A stretch of DNA of 64,000 nucleotides from NCBI RefSeq assembly GCF_016820535.1, contig NZ_JADHDY010000001.1, forward strand, positions 1 to 64,000, written 5' to 3'. The notes beneath the pieces are model-generated. The model was not told the DNA's origin, made no database searches, and was given only the letters and a program-made list of their open reading frames with translations. This DNA comes from Sporosarcina beigongshangi (GTDB taxonomy: Bacteria > Actinomycetota > Actinomycetes > Actinomycetales > Micrococcaceae). Shown piece by piece: positions 16,100-26,849 of the stretch. How positions within the stretch are numbered: position 1 is the first letter of the stretch; each line of letters opens with the position of its first letter. The position numbers and the translations under genes were made by a program.

Positions 16100-16978
16100 A
16101 TGTCTTCCACAGCACTTAAGGCCCCCATCGGCACGCTCGTCCCCGGAACCGTCAGCCCGCAGCTGCCGGTCCCGGCTTCCATCCCCCGCCCCGAATATGT
16201 GGGCAAGGCCGGCCCGGCGCCGTTCAAGGGCTCGGAAGTCAAGGATGCGGAGACACTGGAGAAGATCCGCATCTCGGCCAAGATCGCCGCGCAGGCCATC
16301 GTGGAAGTGGGCAGGCACATTGTGCCGGGAGTGACCACCAACCAGCTGGACCGCATTGGCCACGAATTCCTCCTGGACCACCAGGCGTACCCCTCCACAC
16401 TGGGCTACCGGGGCTTCCCCAAGTCGCTGTGTTCCTCCCTCAATGAAGTGATCTGCCACGGCATCCCGGACAGCACCGTGGTCCAGGACGGGGACATCAT
16501 CAACATTGACATCACCGCGTTCAAGAATGGCGTCCACGGCGACACCAACTGGACCTTCTGTGTTGGCGACGTGGATGAGGAGTCCAGGCTGCTGGTGGAG
16601 CGCACCGAGGAATCCCTGCGCCGCGCCATCCGGGCCGTGGCCCCGGGCCGTGAAATCAACGTGATCGGCCGCACCATCGAGTCCTACGCCAAGCGCTTCG
16701 GCTACGGCGTGGTGCGCGACTTCACCGGCCACGGCGTGGGCGAGGCCTTTCACACCGGCCTGATCATTCCGCACTACGACGCCGCCCCCGCCTACAACAC
16801 GCTGCTCGAGGAAGGCATGGTGTTCACGATCGAACCCATGCTCACGCTGGGCACCATTGACTGGGACATGTGGGCGGATGACTGGACAGTTGTCACCCGC
16901 GACCGCAAGCGGACAGCCCAGTTTGAACACACCATGGTGGTCACGGCCACGGGCGCCGAAGTGCTGACCCTCCCGTAA
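16100..16978 (+). CDS. map: Type I methionine aminopeptidase
   Basis: Removes the initiator Met from nascent proteins. The 292-residue protein has the pita-bread fold blocks: [19 protein letters not shown]-like helix region, [30 protein letters not shown], the metal ligands in [39 protein letters not shown] and the last Glu in FEHTMVV. The roughly 40-residue N-terminal extension has a PxYVGKxGPAPF-like segment, as in mycobacterial MapB-type enzymes, where it contacts the ribosome. The message is probably leaderless. ppgK follows 57 bp downstream in the same direction. Confidence 0.95.
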   Translation: MSSTALKAPIGTLVPGTVSPQLPVPASIPRPEYVGKAGPAPFKGSEVKDAETLEKIRISAKIAAQAIVEVGRHIVPGVTTNQLDRIGHEFLLDHQAYPSTLGYRGFPKSLCSSLNEVICHGIPDSTVVQDGDIINIDITAFKNGVHGDTNWTFCVGDVDEESRLLVERTEESLRRAIRAVAPGREINVIGRTIESYAKRFGYGVVRDFTGHGVGEAFHTGLIIPHYDAAPAYNTLLEEGMVFTIEPMLTLGTIDWDMWADDWTVVTRDRKRTAQFEHTMVVTATGAEVLTLP

Positions 16979-17035
16979 CCCGTCCTTCGTCACCCCCTTC
17001 CGTTTCAATACAACAACTACATTTTTGGAGCCTGC

Positions 17036-17830
17036 ATGTCTAAGAAGCACCCGTCCTCGGCAACAGTGATCGGCATTGACATTGGCGGAACAGGCATCAA
17101 GGGCGGCATCGTCGAGCTGAAAACCGGCGAGGTCCTGGGCGAGCGCTACCGGATCGACACGCCTTCCCCCTCAACGCCGGAGGCCGTTGCCAAGGTGGTC
17201 AAGGCCATCGTCGACGAACTCATGACGCGAGATCACGCCCCGGACGACGACGCCCCCGTGGGCATCACCTTCCCGGCCATCATCTCGCACGGTGTCTCGC
17301 TCTCGGCAGCCAACGTGGACCAGTCCTGGATCAACGCCAATGTTGACGACATCTTCACCAAGGAACTGGGCCGCCCCGTGCAGGTCATGAACGACGCCGA
17401 CGCCGCCGGCCTGGCCGAGGCCCGCTACGGCGCCGGCCGCAAGGTCAAGGGCACCGTCCTGGTCATCACCCTGGGCACCGGGATCGGTTCGGCGTTCATC
17501 CACGACGGCGTGCTCATCCCCAACGTGGAGCTGGGCCACCTGGAACTGGACGGCTTCGACGCCGAGTCGAAGGCCTCGGCAAGTGCACGCGAACGCGACA
17601 ACCTCACCTGGGACGAATACGCCGTCCGCCTGCAGCGCTACTTCTCCCACGTGGAGTTCCTCTTCTCCCCCGAGCTGTTCATCATTGGCGGGGGCATCTC
17701 CAAGCGCAGCGAGGACTACCTTCCCCAGCTGAAGCTGCGCACCCCCATCATCACGGCCGAGCTGAAGAACAACGCCGGCATTGTGGGCGGCGCGCTGCAG
17801 GCCGCCGTGCATTTCAAGCTCAGCAAGTAG
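17036..17830 (+). CDS. ppgK: Polyphosphate glucokinase
   Basis: This ROK-family kinase phosphorylates glucose with inorganic polyphosphate and usually also ATP, feeding glycolysis. The 264-residue protein has the phosphate loop IGIDIGGTGIKGGIVE at residues 12-27, the family-specific RIDTPSPSTPEAV stretch, the glucose-binding VMNDADAAGLAEARYG and TLGTGIGSAF, and a short ELGHLELDG with the glucose-site Glu-His. It lacks the Cys-rich zinc motif seen in the ATP-type glucokinase at 59457, which separates the two enzymes. TTGGAG lies 7 nt before the ATG. An SDR gene follows 6 bp after its stop. Polyphosphate-dependent glucokinases are typical of actinobacteria. Confidence 0.93.
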   Translation: MSKKHPSSATVIGIDIGGTGIKGGIVELKTGEVLGERYRIDTPSPSTPEAVAKVVKAIVDELMTRDHAPDDDAPVGITFPAIISHGVSLSAANVDQSWINANVDDIFTKELGRPVQVMNDADAAGLAEARYGAGRKVKGTVLVITLGTGIGSAFIHDGVLIPNVELGHLELDGFDAESKASASARERDNLTWDEYAVRLQRYFSHVEFLFSPELFIIGGGISKRSEDYLPQLKLRTPIITAELKNNAGIVGGALQAAVHFKLSK

Positions 17831-17836
17831 GCTCCG

Positions 17837-18592
17837 GTGCCAGAATCACCCGGCGTGGCCGTCGTCACCGGCGCCAGCCGCGGGATTGGCGCCGCGACCG
17901 CACTCCTCGCTGCCAGGGCCGGGTACGCCGTCGCCGTCAACTACAGTGCCGATGACGGCGGCGCCGCCCGGGTGGTCCGCTCCATCACCGCGGCCGGCGG
18001 ACGGGCCCGGGCTGTCAGGGCCGATGTCAGCAATCCCGACGACGTCCGGGCCCTGTTCGACGCGGCGCAGGCCATGGGCGAGGTGCGCGCCGTCGTCAAC
18101 AATGCAGCTGTCACCGGCGACTTGATCGGCCCGCTGGTGAAAGTGCCGGCGGACGTCATCAAGCGGGTCCTCGATGTCAACGTGGCTGGTGTGATGTTCA
18201 TGTGCCAGGAGGCCCAGCGGCGCATGTCCACCTCCTCCGGCGGCAGCGGCGGCGCAATCGTCAATATCTCATCCACCGCAGTCAAGGCCGGCTCCCCGGA
18301 AAACTGGGTGCACTATGCCGCGTCCAAGGGGGCTGTGGATGTCCTGACGGTTGGCTATGCGGCGGAGGCGGCGGCACACGGGATCCGCGTCAACGCTGTC
18401 TCACCGGGTGTCACCAACACGGGGCTGCATGCGGCCGCCGGGGCGCCCGACCGCGTGGCACAGCACGCCCGCCTGGTGCCGCTGGGCCGTGGAGGGGAGC
18501 CTGAAGAGGTGGCCGCCGCCGTACTGTGGCTGCTCAGCGACGAGGCGTCCTATGTCACAGGGGCGGTCCTCCCCGTGGCGGGCGGCCGGTAG
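17837..18592 (+). CDS. SDR family NAD(P)-dependent oxidoreductase
   Basis: This 251-residue classical short-chain dehydrogenase has the cofactor motif TGASRGIG near residue 11, the adenine-ring Asp block RADVSNPDDV, NNAAVTG, the catalytic Ser in VNISSTAVKAG, and Tyr-x-x-x-Lys in HYAASKGAVD. The C-terminal SDEASYVTGAVLPVAGGR is the usual end. Arg and Ser positions after the first strand (VNYSADDG) suggest NADP preference, but only weakly. The GTG start is 6 bp after ppgK, so co-transcription is likely. Substrate is unknown; it resembles sugar or 3-oxoacyl reductases of the FabG/YgfF type. Confidence 0.9.
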   Translation: MPESPGVAVVTGASRGIGAATALLAARAGYAVAVNYSADDGGAARVVRSITAAGGRARAVRADVSNPDDVRALFDAAQAMGEVRAVVNNAAVTGDLIGPLVKVPADVIKRVLDVNVAGVMFMCQEAQRRMSTSSGGSGGAIVNISSTAVKAGSPENWVHYAASKGAVDVLTVGYAAEAAAHGIRVNAVSPGVTNTGLHAAAGAPDRVAQHARLVPLGRGGEPEEVAAAVLWLLSDEASYVTGAVLPVAGGR

Positions 18593-18647
18593 CCGCTCTG
18601 CCAAGCGGGTCATCCAAGCCGCTCCTCCAGCAGGTTTTCCAGATCTA

Positions 18648-18708
18648 TGACGCGGTTGTTGCATCAAAAAGCCCCGGATACCGCTTTCCGAGTGCAACAA
18701 CCGCGTCA
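18648..18708. repeat. Palindromic intergenic element (16-bp perfect arms)
   Basis: TGACGCGGTTGTTGCA (18648-18663) and its exact complement (18693-18708) flank a 29-bp centre that is itself partly self-complementary (AAAGCCCCGGATA / CCGCTTT). It lies between convergent SDR and nrdR genes. The lack of a T tract after the stem and the internal structure look more like a REP-type element than a plain terminator, though it may act as one. Confidence 0.85.
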
Positions 18709-18725
18709 CAGTCGGCGTGGCGGGG

Positions 18726-19190
18726 CTACTTTTGGGCCGCGGCCTGGGACTCGCTGCGCAGCTGGACGATGGCGGACTCGAAGTCCTCGAGGGAATCGAA
18801 GGCCTGGTAGACACTGGCGAAGCGCAGGTACGCCACCAGGTCCAGACGCCGCAGCGGCGCAAGGATGGCCAGGCCGACGTCGTTCGCGTCGATCTCCGCC
18901 GCCCCGCTGGCGCGGATCGATTCCTCAACCTCCTGGGCCAGCATGGCGAGGTCGTCGTCCGTGACGGGGCGGCCCTGGCAGGCCTTGCGGACGCCGCTGA
19001 TGATCTTGCTGCGGCTGAATGGTTCGCCCACGCCGGAGCGCTTGGTGACGGAGAGGCTGGCCGTTTCCACTGTGCTGAAGCGGCGTCCGCATTCGGTGCA
19101 CTGCCGGCGGCGCCGGATGGATGAGCCGTCGTCCGACAGGCGCGAGTCAACCACCCGCGAGTCGGGATTGCGGCAAAACGGGCAGTACAT
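18726..19190 (-). CDS. nrdR: Transcriptional repressor NrdR
   Basis: NrdR senses ATP/dATP and represses ribonucleotide reductase genes by binding NrdR boxes. The 154-residue protein has the zinc ribbon with C3, C6, C31 and C34 (MYCPFC and [13 protein letters not shown]) and then the ATP-cone ([20 protein letters not shown], near residues 48-67). AAGGGA is 5 nt before the ATG. No nrd gene or NrdR box lies in this window, so its targets are elsewhere. It shares the minus strand with hisD; a 107-bp gap to the hisD stop separates them. Confidence 0.96.
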   Translation of the reverse strand: MYCPFCRNPDSRVVDSRLSDDGSSIRRRRQCTECGRRFSTVETASLSVTKRSGVGEPFSRSKIISGVRKACQGRPVTDDDLAMLAQEVEESIRASGAAEIDANDVGLAILAPLRRLDLVAYLRFASVYQAFDSLEDFESAIVQLRSESQAAAQK

Positions 19191-19297
19191 GCTGGTCCCT
19201 TCCGGTCATGGTTCACCCCAAGTGTAGGGCGAGATTCGGGCAAATTACAATCGCGTAATTACCCCCTGGCCGCGGCGGGCCGGGGATTTCTCGCAGG

Positions 19298-20662
19298 CTA
19301 CGGAAAGCGGACTGCCACCGCGTCGCCGTGCGCCGGCAGGCCCTCCGCCTTGGAGAGCGTGATGACGTGCCCGGCCACCTCGGCCAGCGCGTCCTTCGAG
19401 TAGTTGATGAGTTGGACGGCGCGCAGGAACGTGGTCACGTTGAGCCCGGAGGAGAACGCCGCCGTGCCGCTCGTGGGCAGCACGTGGTTGGATCCGGCGC
19501 AGTAATCGCCCAGGCTGACGGGGCTGTAGTTCCCCACAAAAATGGCGCCGGCATTGATGATGCGGGCCGCGACGGCGGGCGCATCCGCTGTCACCACCTC
19601 GAGGTGTTCGGCGGCGTAGGCGTTGCAGACCGCCACGCCCTGGTCGATCCCGTCCACCAGCACGATGCCCGACTGCGGGCCGCCCAGCGCGGTTTCCACG
19701 CGTTCGCGGTGAGCCGTCCGGGCCACCTGGACACGCAGTTCGCGTTCGACGGCGTCCGCCAGCTCGGGTGAGTCCGTCACCAGGACGGAGGCTGCGTTGG
19801 GGTCGTGCTCGGCCTGGCTGATGAGGTCGGCTGCGACAAACACGGGGTTCGCCGTGGCGTCGGCCAGGACAGCGATTTCCGTGGCGCCGGCCTCGGAGTC
19901 GATGCCCACCACGCCCTTGACCAGGCGCTTGGCCGTGGCGACGAAAATGTTGCCGGGACCGGACACCACGTCGACGGGGTCGATCGTTTCACCGCCGCCG
20001 TTGGGGCCGGTGCCCGCCTTGACGCCGTAGGCGAAGGCGGCGATGGCCTGTGCCCCGCCCATGGCGTAGACCTCGTCAATGCCAAGGAGTGCTGCCGCTG
20101 CAAGAATGGTTTGTCCGGGCATGCCCCCGTTGTCCTTCTGCGGCGGAGAGGCCAGTGCGATCGATGCCACGCCGGCGGCCTGGGCGGGAACGGCGTTCAT
20201 GATGACAGAAGATGCCAGCGGGGCGAGGCCACCGGGGACGTACATGCCTACACGGGAGACGGGCACCCAGTGTGAGGAAACCACGGCGCCGCCGGCTACC
20301 GGGAAGTCAACATTCGCGGGCTTCTGGGCGTCAGCGAAGGCGCGGGCCCGGGCGATGGACTCCTCGAGGGCCGCCCGGACAGTGGGGTCCACCGTCTCCA
20401 GCGCCTCGGCGAGTGCCGCGGCCGGGACCCGTGGGTGTTCCTGGACCACGCCGTCGAACTTTTGGGCCAGCTCCGCAAGGGCGGCATGGCCGCGGCCCCT
20501 GACATCGGCGATGATGGCGGAAACGGCAGCCTCGGCCGTGGCCACGGTTGATGGGGCAGTGCGGGGCACGGCGCCTTTCAACTCGGCGAGGCCCAAGGTG
20601 CGGCCGCGCAGGTCGGTTCGTTTGAGGGTTACAGATGCCACGGGGGATTCAAGGTTGCTCAC
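19298..20662 (-). CDS. hisD: Histidinol dehydrogenase
   Basis: HisD oxidises histidinol to histidine in two NAD-dependent, zinc-requiring steps. From GTG 20662 it has 454 residues, close to the family norm. Recognisable blocks are [53 protein letters not shown], the zinc-site [21 protein letters not shown] with catalytic Glu-His, and [11 protein letters not shown]. The start is uncertain: GTG 20662 and GTG 20641 are both possible and neither has a strong ribosome site, but 20662 lies 11 bp after the stop of the preceding membrane-protein gene, suggesting coupling. The other his genes are not in the window. Confidence 0.94.
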   Translation of the reverse strand: MSNLESPVASVTLKRTDLRGRTLGLAELKGAVPRTAPSTVATAEAAVSAIIADVRGRGHAALAELAQKFDGVVQEHPRVPAAALAEALETVDPTVRAALEESIARARAFADAQKPANVDFPVAGGAVVSSHWVPVSRVGMYVPGGLAPLASSVIMNAVPAQAAGVASIALASPPQKDNGGMPGQTILAAAALLGIDEVYAMGGAQAIAAFAYGVKAGTGPNGGGETIDPVDVVSGPGNIFVATAKRLVKGVVGIDSEAGATEIAVLADATANPVFVAADLISQAEHDPNAASVLVTDSPELADAVERELRVQVARTAHRERVETALGGPQSGIVLVDGIDQGVAVCNAYAAEHLEVVTADAPAVAARIINAGAIFVGNYSPVSLGDYCAGSNHVLPTSGTAAFSSGLNVTTFLRAVQLINYSKDALAEVAGHVITLSKAEGLPAHGDAVAVRFP

Positions 20663-20673
20663 ATCAGCCAAGT

Positions 20674-21303
20674 TTACCCGGCAAGCTGCCCCGGGGCTTC
20701 CCGCGTCTCGGATGCCGGCTCCTCCCCCATGGACATCCCTGCCAGCTGGGCCAACACCACCAGCACACTTGTGGCCAGGGGCCACAGCAGGAGCACCGTT
20801 GGGCTGCGCAGGGAGAAAACAATGCTGGGGTTGGCCATGTTGGCCGGCGGTGTCTGGAAGAGGTCCCCCGCGAACACGCCGATGCGCCAGGCCAGGACCG
20901 AGCCCGCCAGGGCGCCCAACACCAGGCCGAAGTACAGCCGCAGTGACAGCTTGGCGCCGCCCCGCGGCACGCGCCAGCCTCGCAGGGCGAGCACGCCCGT
21001 GGCCACTCCCGCGGCCAGGAGGAGCAGGCCAAGTGTCAGGTCGCGCGGCAGCCACACCTCGTAGTCGGTGCCGCTGCCGTAGAAGGCACCGCCCGGAGCG
21101 GCAAACCACCAAATGACGCCCGCACCCATCCCGGTGGCGGCGAACAACAGTGCCCAAGCACCCCACGGGGCCCCCGCCTGGCTGCGGCGGCGACGCCGGG
21201 AGGAGTGCACGCCCGGGGTGCGGTGTCCGCCGTCGGACATGGCGCCGAAAGCCGGAACCGGCGCAGGCTCGAGGCCGGGCGCAGGTTTCCCTTCCTCGTT
21301 CAT
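20674..21303 (-). CDS. DUF2567-like membrane protein
   Basis: This 209-residue protein has a basic N-terminal tail ([11 protein letters not shown]) and four hydrophobic segments: about 45-66 ([20 protein letters not shown]), 85-105 ([19 protein letters not shown]), 118-140 ([18 protein letters not shown]) and 168-190 ([20 protein letters not shown]). The pattern resembles DUF2567 family proteins of actinobacteria; function is unknown. ATG 21303 overlaps the dnaE TGA (TGATG) and has GGAAGG upstream, so it is translated after dnaE. hisD begins 11 bp further on. The assignment to DUF2567 is tentative. Confidence 0.78.
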   Translation of the reverse strand: MNEEGKPAPGLEPAPVPAFGAMSDGGHRTPGVHSSRRRRRSQAGAPWGAWALLFAATGMGAGVIWWFAAPGGAFYGSGTDYEVWLPRDLTLGLLLLAAGVATGVLALRGWRVPRGGAKLSLRLYFGLVLGALAGSVLAWRIGVFAGDLFQTPPANMANPSIVFSLRSPTVLLLWPLATSVLVVLAQLAGMSMGEEPASETREAPGQLAG

Positions 21304-24300
21304 CAGCCTTCCAGACATGTGGGTCCGAGCAGTACCTTGAGGTCGCCAAAGAGGGCCGGGGTGGGGTTCACCCTGTGGTGGAGGGGCAGCTGCATGACCT
21401 TGACCGAGCGGCTGCCGGAGAGGTGCATCTTGACCTCCGTGTTGCCCCGGTGGTCGTTGAGGACGGACTTCAGCGACTCCAGGATGGGCTCATTGGCCTT
21501 GTGCTCCGGCATCGAGATGACGAGCGGTCCGGCCAGGCCTTCGCTGAGGTCCGGGACCGAGAGCTCCATGGCGTTGAGGGTGATGGCGCCGTCGTCGCGT
21601 TTTTGCAGCCGGCCCTTGACCACCACTATCAGGTCCTCGGCGAGCACAGTGGCAATGGGGCCGTAGACCTGTCCGAAGAACATGACCTCAAGCGAGCCGC
21701 CCAGGTCTTCAACCTCGCAGCGGGCATAGGGATTGCCGCTGCTCTTGGCGATGCGGCGCTGCAGGTTGGTGATCATGCCGGAGATGGTGATGATGTGCCC
21801 GTCCTGGGGCCCGTCATCGGCGAGCACCTGGGTGATGGACATGTCCGCGTTCTGGCTCAGGACGCCCTCAAGTCCGCGCAGGGGGTGGTCGGAGACGTAC
21901 AGGCCCAGCATGTCGCGTTCAAAGGCGAGCTTGTCCTTCTTTTCCCATTCGGGCAGGTCCGGGATTTCGGTGGTGAGCGCCGATTCGGGCTCTTCCTCAC
22001 CTCCCAGTCCGGCAAAGAGGTCGAACTGGCCCACGGCTTCGTTGCGCTTGATGGTGATGACCGAATCCACTGCCTCTTCGTGGATCATGGCCAGGGCCCG
22101 GCGGTGGTGGCCCAGGGAATCGAAGGCCCCTGCCTTGATGAGCGATTCAATCGTGCGCTTGTTGCACACGACTGCGGGGACCTTCATGAGGAAGTCGGAG
22201 AAGTTCTCAAAGTTTCCGCGCTCGGTCCGGGACTCCACCAGGCCGTTGACCACGTTGGCACCCACGTTGCGGATGGCACCCATGCCGAAACGAATGTCGT
22301 TGCCCACCGGCGTGAAGTTCAGCGCCGACTCGTTGACGTCCGGGGCCAGGACGGTGATGCCCATGTGGCGGCATTCGTTGAGGTACAGGGCCAGCTTGTC
22401 CTTGTCGTCGCCGACGCTGGTCAGCAGCGCGGCCATGTATTCGGCCGGGTGGTGCGCCTTCAGGTAGGCGGTCCAGTAGCTGATGACCCCGTACGCGGCC
22501 GAGTGGGCCTTGTTGAAAGCGTAGTCGGAGAAGGGCAGCAGGATGGCCCACAGCGTCTTGACGGCCTCGTCCGAGTAGCCGTTGTCGAGCATGCCCTGGT
22601 GGAAGCCCTCGTACTGCTTGTCCAGCTCGGATTTCTTTTTCTTGCCCATGGCGCGGCGCAGGATGTCGGCCCGGCCAAGTGAGTAGCCTGCCAGTTTCTG
22701 GGCGATCGACATGACCTGTTCCTGGTACACGATCAGCCCGTAGGTGCCGCCCAGGATCTCGGCCAGGGGTTCTTCCAGCTCCGGGTGGATGGGAGTGATG
22801 GGCTGCAGGCCGTTTTTGCGCAGCGCGTAGTTGGTGTGTGAGTCGGCGCCCATGGGGCCCGGGCGGTACAGGGCGAGAACTGCGGAAATGTCCTCAAAGT
22901 TGTCGGGGCGCATGAGTTTGAGCAGCCCGCGCATGGGACCGCCGTCGAGCTGGAAGACGCCCAGCGTGTCGCCGCGGGCCATGAGCTCGTAGGAGGGTGC
23001 GTCGTCGAGCGGCAAATGCTCCAGGTCAAGATCCAGGCCCTTGTTGGCCTTGATGTTCTCCAGGGCGTCGGTGATGATCGTGAGGTTTCGCAGCCCCAGA
23101 AAGTCCATCTTGATCAGGCCCAGTCCCTCGGCCGTGGGGTAGTCGAACTGGGTGATGACCTGCCCGTCCTGGATGCGGCGCATGATCGGGATGACGTCGA
23201 TGATGGGGTCGGATGACATGATGACACCGGCGGCGTGCACGCCCCACTGGCGCTTGAGCCCCTCCAGGCCCTTGGACAGTTCGAAAACCTTCCCCGCTTC
23301 CGGGTCCGTGTTGATCAGGTTGCGGAAGTCCTGGGCTTCGCCGTAGCGCTTGGCTTCCGGGTTTTCGATGTCGCTGAGGGAAATGTCCTTGGCCATGACG
23401 GCCGGCGGCAGCGCCTTGGTGAGCATTTCGCCCATGCTGAAGGGGTGGCCCAGCACGCGGGAGGAGTCCTTCAGGGCCTGCTTGGTCTTGATCGATCCGT
23501 AGGTGACGATCATGGCCACGCGCTCATCGCCGTACTTCTCGGTCACATACTTGATGACCTCGTGGCGGCGGCGATCATCGAAGTCCACGTCAAAGTCAGG
23601 CATGGACACGCGCTCGGGGTTGAGGAAGCGTTCGAAGATCAGGCCGTGGCGCAGCGGGTCAAGGTCGGTGATGCGCATGGCATAGGCCACCATGGAACCG
23701 GCACCGGAACCGCGGCCGGGGCCAACGCGGATGCCTTGGGCCTTGGACCAGTTGATGAAGTCGGCCACCACGAGGAAGTAGCCGGGGAACCCCATGCGGA
23801 TGATGACGTCAAGCTCGTAGTCCGCCTGCTTGCGGACGTCGTCGGGGATGCCGGCCGGGTAGCGGTACTTGAGGCCGGCGTCGACCTCCTTGACCAGCCA
23901 GGAGGTTTCGTCCTCGCCCGGGGGGCAGGGGAACTTGGGCATGTAGTTGGCGTCGGTGTTGAAGGAGACGTCGCAGCGTTCGGCGATCAGGAGCGTGTTG
24001 TCACACGCCTCGGGCAGCTCCGAGAACAGCGACCGCATCTCTGCAGCCGACTTCAAGTAGTAACCGCTGCCGCTGAAGGCAAAGCGCTTGCCGCCCTCGT
24101 CATAGGTGGGTTCGCTCAGTGTGGAGCCGGACTGCAGGGCCAGCAGCGCCTCGTGCGCCTTGGCGTCGTGTTCATGCGTGTAGTGGAGGTCGTTGGTGGC
24201 CAGCAGGGGGATGTCCAGTTCCTTGGCCAGGCGCAGCAGGTCCTTCGTGACCCGGCGCTCGATGTCCAGGCCGTGGTCCATCAGCTCGCAGAAGTAGTTT

Positions 24301-24869
24301 TCCTTGCCGAAGATGTCCTGGAATTCGGCGGCAGCGGCCTTGGCCTCGTTGTACTGGCCCAGGCGCAGGCGGGTCTGGACCTCGCCGGAGGGGCAGCCGG
24401 TGGTGGCGATGATGCCCGGGTGGTACAGGTTCAGCAGTTCCCGGTCCAGCCGCGGGTACTTGCCGAGCGGGGAATCGAGGGAGCCGAGCGATGAGGCCCG
24501 GAAGAGGTTCCGCATGCCCTGGTTGTTGTAGCTGAGAAGCGTCATGTGGGTGTAGAAACCGCCGCCGGAAACATCGTCCTTGCGTTGCGAATCTTCCGTG
24601 CGCCACTTGACCCTGGCCTTGTCCGTGCGCGCGGTGCCCGGGGTGATGTACGCCTCCACGCCAATGATCGGCTTGATGCCGGCGTCGGTGGCCTTGCGCC
24701 AGAAGTCGTAGGCGCCAAACAGGTAGCCGTGGTCGGTGGTGGCCAGGGCCGGCATCTTGAGCCGGTTGGCCTCCTCGAACAGTTCGGTCAGGCGCGCCGC
24801 ACCGTCCAGCATGGAGTATTCGGTGTGCGTATGGAGATGGACAAAACTGTCAGTCGATGAGCTAGCCAC
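21303..24869 (-). CDS. dnaE: DNA polymerase III alpha subunit
   Basis: This is the replicative DNA polymerase. The 1188-residue protein begins with the PHP domain ([28 protein letters not shown]) that in actinobacteria carries proofreading activity. The polymerase core shows [16 protein letters not shown], the catalytic Asp motif [12 protein letters not shown] and [20 protein letters not shown]. The tail has the helix-hairpin-helix and an OB-fold ([15 protein letters not shown]). These mark the DnaE1 replicative type, not the DnaE2 mutasome type. GTG 24869 has TAGAAT 6 nt upstream and no Shine-Dalgarno sequence, so it is likely leaderless. A membrane protein gene and hisD follow in one unit. 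Confidence 0.97.
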   Translation of the reverse strand: MASSSTDSFVHLHTHTEYSMLDGAARLTELFEEANRLKMPALATTDHGYLFGAYDFWRKATDAGIKPIIGVEAYITPGTARTDKARVKWRTEDSQRKDDVSGGGFYTHMTLLSYNNQGMRNLFRASSLGSLDSPLGKYPRLDRELLNLYHPGIIATTGCPSGEVQTRLRLGQYNEAKAAAAEFQDIFGKENYFCELMDHGLDIERRVTKDLLRLAKELDIPLLATNDLHYTHEHDAKAHEALLALQSGSTLSEPTYDEGGKRFAFSGSGYYLKSAAEMRSLFSELPEACDNTLLIAERCDVSFNTDANYMPKFPCPPGEDETSWLVKEVDAGLKYRYPAGIPDDVRKQADYELDVIIRMGFPGYFLVVADFINWSKAQGIRVGPGRGSGAGSMVAYAMRITDLDPLRHGLIFERFLNPERVSMPDFDVDFDDRRRHEVIKYVTEKYGDERVAMIVTYGSIKTKQALKDSSRVLGHPFSMGEMLTKALPPAVMAKDISLSDIENPEAKRYGEAQDFRNLINTDPEAGKVFELSKGLEGLKRQWGVHAAGVIMSSDPIIDVIPIMRRIQDGQVITQFDYPTAEGLGLIKMDFLGLRNLTIITDALENIKANKGLDLDLEHLPLDDAPSYELMARGDTLGVFQLDGGPMRGLLKLMRPDNFEDISAVLALYRPGPMGADSHTNYALRKNGLQPITPIHPELEEPLAEILGGTYGLIVYQEQVMSIAQKLAGYSLGRADILRRAMGKKKKSELDKQYEGFHQGMLDNGYSDEAVKTLWAILLPFSDYAFNKAHSAAYGVISYWTAYLKAHHPAEYMAALLTSVGDDKDKLALYLNECRHMGITVLAPDVNESALNFTPVGNDIRFGMGAIRNVGANVVNGLVESRTERGNFENFSDFLMKVPAVVCNKRTIESLIKAGAFDSLGHHRRALAMIHEEAVDSVITIKRNEAVGQFDLFAGLGGEEEPESALTTEIPDLPEWEKKDKLAFERDMLGLYVSDHPLRGLEGVLSQNADMSITQVLADDGPQDGHIITISGMITNLQRRIAKSSGNPYARCEVEDLGGSLEVMFFGQVYGPIATVLAEDLIVVVKGRLQKRDDGAITLNAMELSVPDLSEGLAGPLVISMPEHKANEPILESLKSVLNDHRGNTEVKMHLSGSRSVKVMQLPLHHRVNPTPALFGDLKVLLGPTCLEG

Positions 24870-24875
24870 CGAACC

Positions 24876-24881
24876 ATTCTA
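24876..24881 (-). promoter_or_regulatory. -10 box of leaderless dnaE
   Basis: TAGAAT on the minus strand, then GGTTCG, then GTG 24869. The hexamer matches TATAAT at five of six positions. Confidence 0.6.
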
Positions 24882-25070
24882 CGTGCCTTAATGAGTTCCC
24901 ATCCCAGCCGCGCCGGACCTTCCACCCGCACCCGGGATGCCACGGAAGGACGACGGCGGGAGGTGCCGTTCGGTGGAAATCGCCGCCTCCCCGGCCGTGC
25001 CCGCCTCCGGCAACACCCGCCCGCAGCGCCCCGCCCGCGACGCTCGCGCAAGCAAGGGCGCAATCCCCCC

Positions 25071-25131
25071 GACGCTCCTGCAGCTGCTGCAGGAGGCGAC
25101 CGGCAAGGCACACCGAATGTGCAGGAGCGTC
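25071..25131. repeat. Palindromic intergenic element (12-bp arms)
   Basis: GACGCTCCTGCA (25071-25082) and its exact complement (25120-25131) flank a 37-bp centre. The flanks CCCCCC and AGTGGGG extend the pairing imperfectly. Just inside the left arm CTCCTGCAG and CTGCAGGAG form a second short hairpin. It lies between dnaE and the pseudouridine synthase stop, and may also end transcription of the latter. Confidence 0.8.
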
Positions 25132-25143
25132 AGTGGGGTGGGG

Positions 25144-26067
25144 TCAGTGCTCGCCGCGGAGGTGGTCCAGGGCGTAGCGCAGGTCCTGCGGGTAGGGGCT
25201 CGTGACACTGACCAGTTCCCCGGACGTGGGGTGGGTGAACGCAAGCTTGTGGGCATGCAGCCACTGGCGGGTCAGGCCCAGCTCGGCAGCCAGGACAGGG
25301 TCGGCACCGTAGGTGAGGTCGCCGGCGCAGGGGTGGCGGAGTGCGGAAAAGTGGACGCGGATCTGGTGCGTGCGGCCCGTTTCCAGGTGCACCTCCACGA
25401 GTGACGCCTTGCCAAATGCCTCGAGCACCTCGTAGTGGGTGACGGAGTCGCGCCCGTCCTCGACCACGGCGAACCGCCAGTCGTGGCCGGGATGGCGCCC
25501 GATCGGCGCGTCGATGGTGCCCTGCAGGGGGTCGGGAAGCCCCTGGACCACCGCATGGTAGATCTTTTCCACGGTGCGGTCGCGGAAGGCCTGCTTCAGG
25601 ACTGTGTAGGCCTGCTCCGTCTTGGCCACCACCATGGCACCGGAGGTTCCCACGTCGAGGCGGTGCACAATGCCAACCCGTTCTGGCGCCCCGGACGTGG
25701 AAATCCGGAAGCCGGCGGCTGCCAGTCCGCCCACGACGGTGGGCCCCACCCACCCCGGTGACGGGTGTGCAGCAACACCGACTGGCTTGTCCACCACCAC
25801 AAAGTCGTCGTCATCCAGCAGGATGTCCAGCCCGTCCACGGGCTCCACCACCACCTCAAGGGGATCGCGGCGTTCAGGAATAGTAACCTGGATGCTGGCG
25901 CCGGCCTTGAATTTCTCGCTCTTGCCCAAGGCTGCGCCGTTCTGGAGCACATTGCCCTCGGTGCACAACAGGGCCGCAGCGGAACGGGAGATGCCCAGCA
26001 GCGCTGCCAGTCCGGCGTCGGCCCGGCTGCCGGCGACCTCTTCCGGAACCAGGAATGTCTCAGTCAT
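25144..26067 (-). CDS. RluA family pseudouridine synthase
   Basis: This enzyme isomerises uridines to pseudouridine in 23S rRNA (RluD-like) or other RNA. The 307-residue protein starts with an S4 RNA-binding domain ([21 protein letters not shown]) and has the catalytic Asp motif [16 protein letters not shown] near residue 140, then [14 protein letters not shown]-like [21 protein letters not shown] 26067 is preceded by GGAGAG at 5 nt and overlaps lspA by 8 nt; the ATG at 26079 is less likely. The lspA-rlu pairing is conserved widely. RluD is the best guess by context, but specificity cannot be told. Confidence 0.92.
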   Translation of the reverse strand: MTETFLVPEEVAGSRADAGLAALLGISRSAAALLCTEGNVLQNGAALGKSEKFKAGASIQVTIPERRDPLEVVVEPVDGLDILLDDDDFVVVDKPVGVAAHPSPGWVGPTVVGGLAAAGFRISTSGAPERVGIVHRLDVGTSGAMVVAKTEQAYTVLKQAFRDRTVEKIYHAVVQGLPDPLQGTIDAPIGRHPGHDWRFAVVEDGRDSVTHYEVLEAFGKASLVEVHLETGRTHQIRVHFSALRHPCAGDLTYGADPVLAAELGLTRQWLHAHKLAFTHPTSGELVSVTSPYPQDLRYALDHLRGEH

Positions 26068-26659
26068 TGCTCTCTCCATCCTGTGTGTCCTGCTGTGCCG
26101 CCGCCTTCCGGGAAGCCGCCTTGGGCGCCTCCGTGGAGCGCGTGCCGTCCAGGCCGATGCCCAACAGCGTCAGCAGGCAGATAACGATCACGCCGCCCAC
26201 CACGGCCATGTCGGCCATGTTGAAGATGGCGAAATTGGGGAACGAGATGAAGTCGACCACGTGGCCCATGCCGAACGACGGCGGACGGAACAGCCGGTCT
26301 GTCAGGTTGCCCAAGGCGCCGCCGAGGACGAGTCCCAGTCCAATGGCCCACCACACGGAGCGGATGCGCCTTGACATGAAGATGATCGCGACGGCAACCA
26401 CTGCCATGATGATCGAGAACACCCACGTGAAGTTCTCGCCGATGGAGAACGCGGCCCCCGAATTGAGGATGTGGTACCACTGCAGCACCCCCGGAATGAC
26501 CGGGATCTGCTCACCCAGTTCCATGGTGGAACTGACCCACCACTTGGTCAATTGGTCGCAGGCATAGGCAAAGGCGGCAACACCAATCCAGATCAGCCAA
26601 AAGGACCATCGGAAGGGTTTGGCGCCGGACTTCTTGCCGGGCAGTGAATTCTCGCTCAT
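26060..26659 (-). CDS. lspA: Lipoprotein signal peptidase (signal peptidase II)
   Basis: LspA cleaves the signal peptide of diacylglyceryl-modified prolipoproteins in the membrane. The 199-residue form has four hydrophobic helices and the catalytic Asp residues in [15 protein letters not shown] and [12 protein letters not shown], plus NSGAAFSIG. The start is uncertain: ATG 26659 ([10 protein letters not shown]) fits family length; GTG 26683 upstream has no better ribosome site. The downstream pseudouridine synthase overlaps its end. A terminator separates it from divIVA, so it probably has its own promoter. Confidence 0.93.
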   Translation of the reverse strand: MSENSLPGKKSGAKPFRWSFWLIWIGVAAFAYACDQLTKWWVSSTMELGEQIPVIPGVLQWYHILNSGAAFSIGENFTWVFSIIMAVVAVAIIFMSRRIRSVWWAIGLGLVLGGALGNLTDRLFRPPSFGMGHVVDFISFPNFAIFNMADMAVVGGVIVICLLTLLGIGLDGTRSTEAPKAASRKAAAQQDTQDGESND

Positions 26660-26800
26660 GGTGCTTTCGGGTGGTCGGGTCACAAAGGTCTACTCAATCA
26701 TAGGCGCCGCGGCGGTGGCGTCGGCATTCGGGCGGGCGCTGCCGCCGCGTCGCGAACAGCCCAACTACTGCTGCCGCTGCGTCCCCGGAAGGGGGCAAAC

Positions 26801-26839
26801 AAAAGCCGGCGGACAGGTTTCCCTGCGCCGCCGGCTTTT
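26801..26839 (-). terminator. Terminator of divIVA
   Basis: A perfect 12-bp stem (AAAAGCCGGCGG, 26801-26812, with 26828-26839) and a second inner 4-bp stem (CAGG/CCTG). Reading on the minus strand it ends in TTTTGTTTG, 11 bp after the divIVA stop. It probably works on both strands. Confidence 0.9.
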
Positions 26840-26849
26840 GTTGTGTTGC

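Noticed and set aside
19298-21349. A 683-residue version of HisD
   Set aside because: The upstream part lies antisense-phase over the DUF2567-like gene and has no homology; HisD homology begins right after GTG 20662.
21150-22682. A 510-codon open frame opposite dnaE
   Set aside because: Antisense shadow of dnaE with a biased, motif-free translation.
26684-26849. Possible small gene between lspA and divIVA
   Set aside because: Only a terminator stem and short unsupported frames are present.
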